From: Multifurca ochricompacta
Lineage: Eukaryota > Basidiomycota > Agaricomycetes > Russulales > Russulaceae
DNA: 64,000 nucleotides
Assembly: GCA_022496185.1 (NCBI GenBank)
Contig: WTXG01000128.1
Location: forward strand, 1 to 64,000
Reading direction: 5' to 3'
In this document: positions 56,909 to 64,000 of the stretch, piece by piece
Layout of the letters: the number at the start of each line of letters is the position of its first letter
Numbering within the stretch: the first letter of the stretch is position 1
Notes under the pieces: generated by a model
Seen by the model: the letters and a program-made list of their open reading frames with translations, nothing else
Database searches by the model: none
Told to the model about the DNA's origin: nothing
Position numbers and translations under genes: made by a program

Positions 56909-59900
56909 ATAGCCCAAGAACGTAAGTGCACCTCTTTCCAGAGCATATGCCCTTCTATCATCAGTAATTGATTATTTCTTATTCGTAACCTCCATTATGG
57001 AACTCGACCAAATCATCACTTCTCATCAGCGTGATCTCTCAAGGATCCCTCGATCTCATCCCGCTTACACTGCCTACATCCACCTTCTGGCTACATCACG
57101 ATTCAAGCGCTATCAGCTATCAGAGCAGAAGGAAGATCTTGATAAATCTATTGTTCATTACACCGAAGCGATCTTTCTTCCACCTTCCTGGGGATTCTAC
57201 CTAAACGTGGTTCAAGTCTTCTTTCGACTCGCACTTTCCCTTCTTTGTTGTTCCAAGAAGTTCAAGCAACCTGAAGATGTCAAGTGTACTGTTGAATATT
57301 TTTGTTATCTCCGAGGACTACCCCTTGATACCTTTGAGGTCCCTCACGAAGACGTCACGACATCGCTTATTGAGGCGTTGAGTATTCAAGTTGAGCTGGA
57401 AGCGGGTGGGACGGGGGATATTGAGGAGATGGTGGTCCTCTGCCAAGAACTTCTTGCCTGTCACAGCTCAGCAAACTATCCAACTCAGGCCATTACCGCC
57501 TTGGTCTCCGCCATTTTATGCAAATTCCGTCAAGGGAAGCAAGTACAGTCATTAGATGGAGTCATTCAATGCCTTCGAGACGCGCTGAAGATCTTCCCGC
57601 CAGGCTTTCATCTAGTTTTTCTCGGACTGGCTATTTCCCTCTTAATTCGATACGGAACAAATTATTCAAACGGCGATTACGATGAGGCAATGACCCTCCT
57701 AGAAAGTGTCATTGCCTCCAATCCCCCGGGAGAGAGCGCCAGTGCGTCTCAGGCTATTGCTTCAGCGATGGCCACAGCACTTGCGGGTCTACGGGCTACC
57801 ATCTATCCAAACCCACAATATTTAGAGGAGGCCAATTCCCGTCTTCGTGCCTCACTCAGCTCTTCTTCTCTCGACAGTGACCTTCGGCATAGTTTTACAC
57901 TCGCGATGGCAATGCTTGCTAAGGAGCGCTTCAATTGCTTTGGTCTCACGGAAGCACTTCAAGAGGCGCATTCTTATACTTCCGAAATGGTCAACCTTGC
58001 ATCGTCCTCAGCTCACGGTACATTTGAAGAAAATATTGACAATGTGGAAGCTGTCCGGGCGGCGTATCCGATGGCGGTGGTAGAGGAGAAAATTCAAAAT
58101 ATTCGGAAACTGATCTCCAAGACTCCGCCAAGGTCCTCCGAGCGCAACGAGTACCTCCAACGTCTTGCGGATTGGTATAGAACCAAGTATTCTCGTACCA
58201 ACGATATCGCGGACCTTGAAGAGGTGATCAAGTGCCGCCGGGTGCTGGTTGCGTCAACTGACACGAGTCATCTATTCGGATTCCAACCGGCAGGCTCTTT
58301 GGGCTTTGACCTCTACATGGCGTTTGAGTGTTCGAATAAAATGGAGTACCTTGACGAGTCTATCGCCGTGCATCGTGTTGTTCTCAAAATGCAAAGCGCG
58401 CAGCCATTCCGCGTCAAATTGATTCAACAGCTTGTTGCGTCGTTATCCAAACGCCTCGAGTTGCGTTATAGCAGACAGGATTTGGATGAAGTCATTGAGC
58501 TAATTTCTCTGGGTGTCAATGACAAATTCGCAAAGGTATCTGACCGATTTGCTTATTCATGCGCCTGGGCATCCATTTCTCGGGCGGCCAGACACCCATC
58601 CGTCTCCTTTGCATATGAGAAGGCCATGTCATTAATGCAGAGATCATTGGTCTCCGCGCCGAACTTACAAATGCAGCATGCTCGACTGGTCGCAATGCAA
58701 GGGCTCTGCGACAAGATGCCACTGGACTACGCGTCTTACCAGATCGACATGGGTCAATTCACTCAGGCTATTGAGACTCTAGAACAAGGGAGGGCCTTAC
58801 TATGGTCTGAAATGCGTGATCTTCGCAATTCGATGGATCAACTTTCTCGATTCAATTCACCTTTGGCGGCGAAAATTGCAGCAATTAATCAGGATCTCGA
58901 GTCACTCACCATGTCTGTCACGCCGAGTGGGACTATAGAGATCAGTGATGGTGGATCACAGGTTGATGATGGGATGGACCCATTCGGTCGTCTGGTTGTG
59001 AAGCAACAGAAGCTTCTGGAGGAGCGAGATGCACTCGTGTCGCAGATCCAAGATTTACCAAGGTTTGGAGACTTTCTGAAGACGCCGTCGTTCGAAACTA
59101 TTCGTCTTGCCGCTTCACATGGGCCAGTCATTATTATCAACCATAATGAGTGGCGTTCCGATATCCTCATACTCTTTCAAGACTCTCCCCCTTCCCTTAT
59201 CCCTACAACTAACGATTTCTACCAGCGTGCAAATAAACTAAGAGATCGCCTAGTAGTCGCATGAAAGGAGGGTCTCGACTCGGAGAGATACGGACGCGCT
59301 TTACGTTCTGTGCTCGAGGGCCTTTATAACCTTGTCGGTAGACCAGTCATCGACAGGCTATGTGCTTTGGGCATACCAGAACAATCACGAATTTGGTGGT
59401 GTCCGACATCCGTTTTCTGCTCTCTTCCACTTCATGCGATGGGCCCAATCCCATCAAATGACGGCGTCAAGCGGTACTTTTCAGATCTGTATATTCCTTC
59501 ATACACACCGACACTCTCTGCACTGATCGAGTCTCGCAAACCCAGTCCAAAAACGTCGTACGAACCTTCGTTACTCCTTGTGGCTACTCCGGATGAATCC
59601 TTACCAGGCGCTTATGGAGAGATGGCAGTCATACAGTCTTTCAATTCGCGGGTGCCAGTGGCCACCCTCTGTGGGAAGAATGCGACACCGGCTGATGTGG
59701 TGGAAGGACTGCGACATCACGGATTTGCACATTTCGTGTGTCATGGAACACTCGAGACTGGTAAACCTAGTGTTGTGACGGCCCCGGCTCGGCCTGAAGC
59801 CGCGGCTTAGGCCCGGCTTTTGGCGGCTTAGGCTTTTCAAAACTCAAGCCTGGGCCGTAGCGACGGCTTCCGGCCGGCTTAGGCCCGGCTTAGGCCCAAG

Positions 59901-61137
59901 CCGCGGCTTTACAGCGTCAAATCAAGTTTTAAGCTGCATTTTTGAAGGACTTGTAGTTTACATTATATCAACCCCTAGCCACTGCTTTGGCCTTCTGCCA
60001 TATTATGTCTCCCATTTAATTCCTGTAACATAAGTTGTCTTATTTAGCTTGTATCAATAACAGCGTTTGTAACGGGTGTTTCTATCCCGCGCTTGCTATG
60101 TAGATAAGATAAGATGTTGAGATCGTGGTGAAACTAAGAGTGAAATCCAGCAAGAATAGACCTATATTGAACAATTGCTAAGAGCCTACACCCCCAAGAA
60201 GACGAGATGGGATCTGCAGCGTGCTACAGGGCATCTTTAAATAGGTTCTAGTACTATTCTACAAAATACCAAAGCCGATCGAGCGTGCGATGTAAATCTA
60301 ATTATTTATCAGTGGCTTTATATACAATTTAGATGTACTATATCAGCTACCAAATTAAAGTAAACGAACGCGCGCGTTATCTTGCTTGTTAATGAAAGTG
60401 ATTTCATCACATGATCGATCTGAGATGTATATACTCAGTATCTTAATTAATGTGAGACATGTTTTTATCTCATCAATTGTTTTATCTAAACGCGATCACA
60501 ATTATGTCAGACTACTTCTGTACCAGTATTCTGGTTCAACAGTTCGCAAAAATCCGGATAGAAAGCGTGACTCAGCCACCAAAAGCCGCGGCCTAAGCCG
60601 CGGCTTCAGGCTTTCCAAACCTGAAGCCTGAGCCGTGGGCCGCTGGAAGCCGTTTTCACGGCCTATGTCGGCCCGGCTTTTTCCGGCTCAGAAACGGCCG
60701 GCTTACGGCTTCGAGCCGAGCCGTGCACAACACTAGGTAAACCATTCGATGCATCATTCGAGCTGTTCGATGACGAGCGACTTACACTGCTGGACATCGT
60801 ACGCTCTCGACTTCCCGCTGGTGAATTTGCATTCCTTGCTGCATGTCACACTGCGGAATTGACAGACGAAAGTATTGCGGATGAAGGACTTCACCTTACT
60901 GCGGCAGTTCAATACTGTGGATTTCGAAGTGTGGTCGGGACGATGTGGGAGATGGCGGATATAGATGGGCGTGAACTTGCAGAGAATTTCTACAAGTCGA
61001 TGTTCTCTGGGAATGGACAAGGGGTAGGTTATCACTTGAGGTCTGCGAGGGCGCTTCGTGATGCGACGCGGAAGATGAGGAGAAAGAAGGGGATGACTCT
61101 GGAGCGGTGGGTGAACTTTGTCCATTATGGTGTGTGA
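56909..61137 (+). pseudogene. TPR-CHAT protein, copy 3 (disrupted by hAT-A)
   Basis: Third large family member, closest to copy 2 in the MELDQIITSHQR… region. Lesions in order: the exon 1 start reads ATAGCCCAAGAAC in place of ATGGCCCAAGAAC; the splice acceptor is GTAA in place of GCAG before CCTCCATTATGG; an in-frame TGA at 59262-59264 replaces the CGA arginine codon of VVARKEGLDSE; and the hAT-A element splits the frame after LETGKP. Apart from these the frame is kept for over 1000 codons, including FAHFVCHG before the insert and FAFLAACHTAELTDES after it. The C-terminus RWVNFVHYGV is intact, with four G before TAGG. A shortened protein from the internal Met at 56997 would lack the protease. 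Confidence 0.9.
59768..60735. mobile_element. Non-autonomous hAT-type element, family A, in CHAT copy 3
   Basis: The ends are TAGTGTTGTGACGGC and an inverted GCCGTGCACAACACTA. An exact 8-bp duplication GGTAAACC flanks it (59760-59767, 60736-60743), and the uninterrupted sequence in copy 2 has a single copy of the site (GGGAAACC there). The subterminal regions are dense in GGCTTAGGCCCGGCTT-like words; the interior is AT-rich. At 968 bp with no transposase it depends on an autonomous relative. Confidence 0.95.
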
Positions 61138-61294
61138 TAGAGGAAAGATTTCGCTCACGGTTAGTATCTTAATAACGTTTGGGTAAGAGCCTTTGGCTTC
61201 ACCTACTTACATCGTATGTCAAGAAATTTGCATAGATGGTTTTTTGTTCGATAGTATATCACTTCGTGAGGAAGCATATGATTGGACATAGTAT

Positions 61295-61722
61295 TGTGCA
61301 GAGCCAATCCGCGGTGAGTGCGAAGCAAAGTGTGTTCCCTAAAGAGTAAGATGAGCAATGAACAGAGAGGAGAAAAGAGGGGAGCCCGCGCAACGCAATG
61401 AAGTCGATGAGAGTAGGATCGTGCTGGAAGTTACCGATGACGGTGCTGATGGTGCCATTTGACCTTGCGCCTTGTTCGATAACTGTTCTTGCACGCGAAA
61501 GAGAGAGAGAGGGAGAGAGAAAAGCTAGATTGCTGGTTTGCTGACTACAAGCAGTATAGAAACCTTTTATATACTTGTTCAGAGTCCAGATTTTGAAAAG
61601 AGCGGTATATTAAAAGGAAGCCGTAGATGGCGAAATTGGTAAGGTGGAAAGAGACAAGGAGGGTAAGAACCAGGTCGAGAAGACGGTGAAGTGCAAAGGA
61701 GTGGATGGAGAGGTGAAGAAAA
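61295..61722 (-). promoter_or_regulatory. TPR-CHAT promoter module, inverted orphan copy
   Basis: On the minus strand this stretch carries the same sequence of blocks as 16560-16870: TATGGCTTGC-like word, GTATATAAAAGGTTTC TATA-like box, CTATACTGCTTGTAGT (the ATG of the short upstream frame is lost), CGCAAGGTCAAATGG and CACTTTGCTTCGCACTCACC. It abuts the 3' flank of CHAT copy 3 at about 61,295 in the opposite sense, so an inversion or a second inserted locus probably placed it here. Its outer end is cut by the truncated LINE. Confidence 0.6.
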
Positions 61723-62283
61723 TTTTTTTTTTTTTTTTTTTTTTTGAACTCGACTTTATTGACGCGCTTGCGGGACTCAGCCCAATCGCGCGGCTACATC
61801 AGGGTACAATGTAACTACTGTGATAGGTGAACATGGAGATGCCATGTCTACTGGGACATGCTAGGCAGAAAACTCTAAGAGAAAAACCTAAGGGAAAAAG
61901 TACGTGGAATGGCCGTCCGAGAAAGAGACCGTTCAAAGTAGAGAAAATCTTACTAAGTCCAAGTCCAACCAAAACCCCCATCAAGGGGGTTCGCGGGGCC
62001 TGCGGGCATGAATGGGCTTGAAGAAAGCCCTCGAAGCCTGGATGAACTCCAGGAGCTGGGTGACTCTGGCGCGATTGTTGAAGATCTGCGGCCAGGTAAG
62101 CTCATCGAACAGTGAGCCAGGGTCCATGTTGCATTCCGTCCAAACTTGGGCGTGTAATGGACAATCTAGGGCGATGTGGGCAAACGTTGCTGGGGTGACG
62201 CCATCACAATGGCAGAGGTGGTTGGCCTCTGGACGGGACTTGAAGAACCGTTCATGGTACTCTGTGATGAAGGCATTGAAGAA
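61723..62283 (-). mobile_element. 5'-truncated LINE copy
   Basis: Starting from a 23-base poly-T, the minus strand matches the 3' part of the LINE at 39606-48759: the AATAAA-proximal GAGTTCAAAA tail, the 3' untranslated region, then the last 80-90 codons of ORF2 including the CHCDGVTPA zinc motif, and it stops at about 62,276. A 7-bp word TGAAGAA at 61714-61720 and 62277-62283 is a plausible target duplication. Numerous substitutions show it is an older, distinct insertion. The coding part is no longer open. Confidence 0.85.
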
Positions 62284-62607
62284 TCAGGCATGGCGCAGAC
62301 TGTACTTTAGATGCTACTTTACTACTCTATCTCACCTTGTATGTGTAGAGGCTTAGATGCTTTCAATAATGCGATAGCAACTTAATTTCTGTAGCATATT
62401 TACATAGGCTTTTATATACATCTGCATGTACTAATCGGCTATTAATCTAATCATAAGTACAATGCGTTTATAATGTGATTATAGTCACATGACTGCTTTC
62501 GGATGTATTAGGATCATTAAGTATCTAAGTGATTGTGATCGGCTGCGTTATCTCTGAAACGCATGATCACAATCTTATGTTGGACCGATCTCCGGTAGCT
62601 CTGTACC
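62284..62607. repeat. AT-rich sequence related to the hAT-A/hAT-C core
   Basis: The order of words (GTACTAATCGGCTA, CACATGACTGC…GGATGTATTAGGATCATTAAGTATCTAA, GATCACAATCTTATGTTGGAC, CTCTGTACC) parallels the AT-rich interior of the family-A elements at 60330-60530 and 61-250. No matching termini were found, so it is probably a remnant of a related element interrupted by the next one. Confidence 0.5.
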
Positions 62608-64000
62608 TAGTGTTCGCCACGGGTAACCCGTGGGTAAAAACACATGGACCCGTACCCGTACCCGTATGTACCCGGACCCTTACACCAAGGGTACGGGTTT
62701 GCCATACTACGGGTATGGGTACACCACGGGTCGTATACCTGCAGGTAAGGGTAGATATTTACATTTTAAGTCTGATAGCCTAGAGTAACACTGTACTACT
62801 TAAGCTATAATCCATTCATCATCTGGCCATTCTTCATTGTTTTTGGTATCAGGTTGAGATGCTGCATACTTTAAATCAGCAGTCTCTACATAACTGGCCT
62901 TCATCCAAGCTCCCAAACATAGAAGAGCCTGAGTTGTATGCAATGGGACCACTGGGTCTGTATACAGTATCTACAATACATGTACTGTGTAGTTTTTCTG
63001 TGGCTGGTGCAATGCCACATGCATTGCTGCCCTCATTGCTGCCCTTCCAATTTCAGCTTACCCGCTCTGGCGGGTAAGGGTTGGGTGTCTGCGGGTAGGG
63101 GTCACATGAGGGGTATGAAGATGTGTCACAGCCAGGTGTCTGCTGCATCTGATCGTGTTTCAAGGGGTCAAGAGCTCTCAAGATGCGGAGCACACTCAAG
63201 ATTCAAGGGCTACTATAGAAGGCCCAGTCCAGGTCAAAGTTTCAGGTGCCCACGACGTTATGGAGGGGGCGCGTGCAGGAAACGAGTCGAGAGCAGTGGC
63301 AATCAGCCCTGCTAAAGTCACTGGGGAAGAAGGCTCTCCAAGCTGCTACTTAGGGAGTTCAAGGGGGTCTTTGTGAAGTCGAATACACCTGTATTAGGTA
63401 CAAGAGAACAGACTTAAGGTCTGTCTCAGTAAATCTAGTAGCTTAACATCAGGAAAATTACATTTTGCTAGCACAACTAGATAGACTAGAATGACTAGAA
63501 TGGCTAGGGCGCCAGATTGTATTTACTATATGAGGGAATAGCAGCACGCATGCAGCATGAATCGACACCGGAGATGCCGGGCCGGATTAACTAACATAGG
63601 CTTATACACCTTTTGCATTCCAATACACGTATTCTACTAATAATATAGACTACCACATAGTTTAGAATGTATCATGAGTCTGTGAAGTGTAATGGTAATT
63701 GGTTACTACCATAAATTGGCATGAGATGTGCTGCTCATAAGAATGCACCCAGATGCACAACAGTCTGAATGGCCACAAATTTACCGAGACAAGCTGGCTT
63801 GATAAGATCATTCAAAGTGTGACAGATAACTCATTCAGAGACAATTACATACTGCATGCACGACATGTCCCTTCAAATCTTGTCACAAGTAAAAGTAAAT
63901 AGTATTATTTTCTCTCTTTATTTTCACACTCTTTTTGTAGTTTCAAAGGACTATTTCTGTATGCGTTCACTTCAGTTTTTGACAACATTAACTACTTTAT
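62608..64000. mobile_element. Left end of a further hAT-type element, family D (runs off the window)
   Basis: It opens with TAGTGTTCGCCACGGG, the same TAGTGTT start as family A, followed by subterminal GGGTACGGGT/ACCCGTACCC words in both orientations. GGGTA words recur near 63058-63105. No inverse terminus (…CGAACACTA) occurs before position 64000, so the element must extend beyond the window or be truncated. Open frames of 70-125 codons inside show no recognisable transposase motif. The final 60 bases resemble part of the family-B MITE interior. Confidence 0.55.

Noticed and set aside
59262..59264. TGA in CHAT copy 3 as recoding (selenocysteine or readthrough)
   Set aside because: Paralogues have CGA at this codon, the gene has other lesions, and fungi lack selenocysteine insertion.

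Overview
The window is nuclear DNA from a filamentous fungus, most likely an Agaricomycete (mushroom-forming basidiomycete). Genes have many short introns of about 45-80 bp with GT(A/G)NGT donors. Gene families include paralogous TPR-CHAT proteins, a typical agaric multi-pass membrane protein, a microsomal P450 and a DUF3712-type membrane protein. The rest is fungal transposon sequence: one Tad/LINE-like non-LTR element and several hAT-type TIR elements with 8-bp target duplications. No rRNA gene, functional tRNA gene, CRISPR array or prokaryotic operon structure was seen.

Layout. 0-15 kb is gene-poor: a hAT right end, a secreted alginate-lyase-like enzyme, a dual-specificity-type phosphatase, an F-box protein and mitochondrial ribosomal protein bL28m, separated by long low-complexity intergenic DNA. 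15.5-26 kb is a TPR-CHAT (caspase-like) locus: a relic fragment, then two copies facing each other as arms of an imperfect inverted repeat (about 4.3 kb per arm, 1.2-kb spacer). The plus-strand copy is broken; the minus-strand copy is nearly intact. 26-39 kb is a conserved block: a Tag1-like membrane protein divergent from the autophagy kinase ATG1, the arginine methyltransferase SFM1, and a cytochrome P450. 39.6-48.8 kb is a full-length non-LTR retrotransposon (ORF1, ORF2, poly-A, target duplication) that landed in a PAP2-type phosphatase fragment and was then split by a 1.37-kb hAT element carrying a tandem array and a tRNA-like sequence. 49.4-54.6 kb holds GWT1 (GPI-anchor inositol acyltransferase), a hAT MITE just upstream of it, and a multi-pass membrane protein. 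56.8-61.3 kb is a third TPR-CHAT copy, killed stepwise by loss of its start codon, loss of a splice acceptor, a nonsense mutation and a hAT insertion. 61.3-64 kb is repeats: an inverted CHAT promoter module, a 5'-truncated LINE copy and the left end of another hAT element.

How it fits together. Housekeeping genes sit in the middle and look intact, except for one suspicious homopolymer frameshift in GWT1. The flanks are a dynamic compartment where a TPR-CHAT family duplicates, inverts and decays among transposons. ATG1 and the Tag1-like gene share one 443-bp bidirectional promoter, which is notable because yeast Tag1 is known as a factor that ends autophagy. Similarity statements are by eye; no alignment or database search was run.
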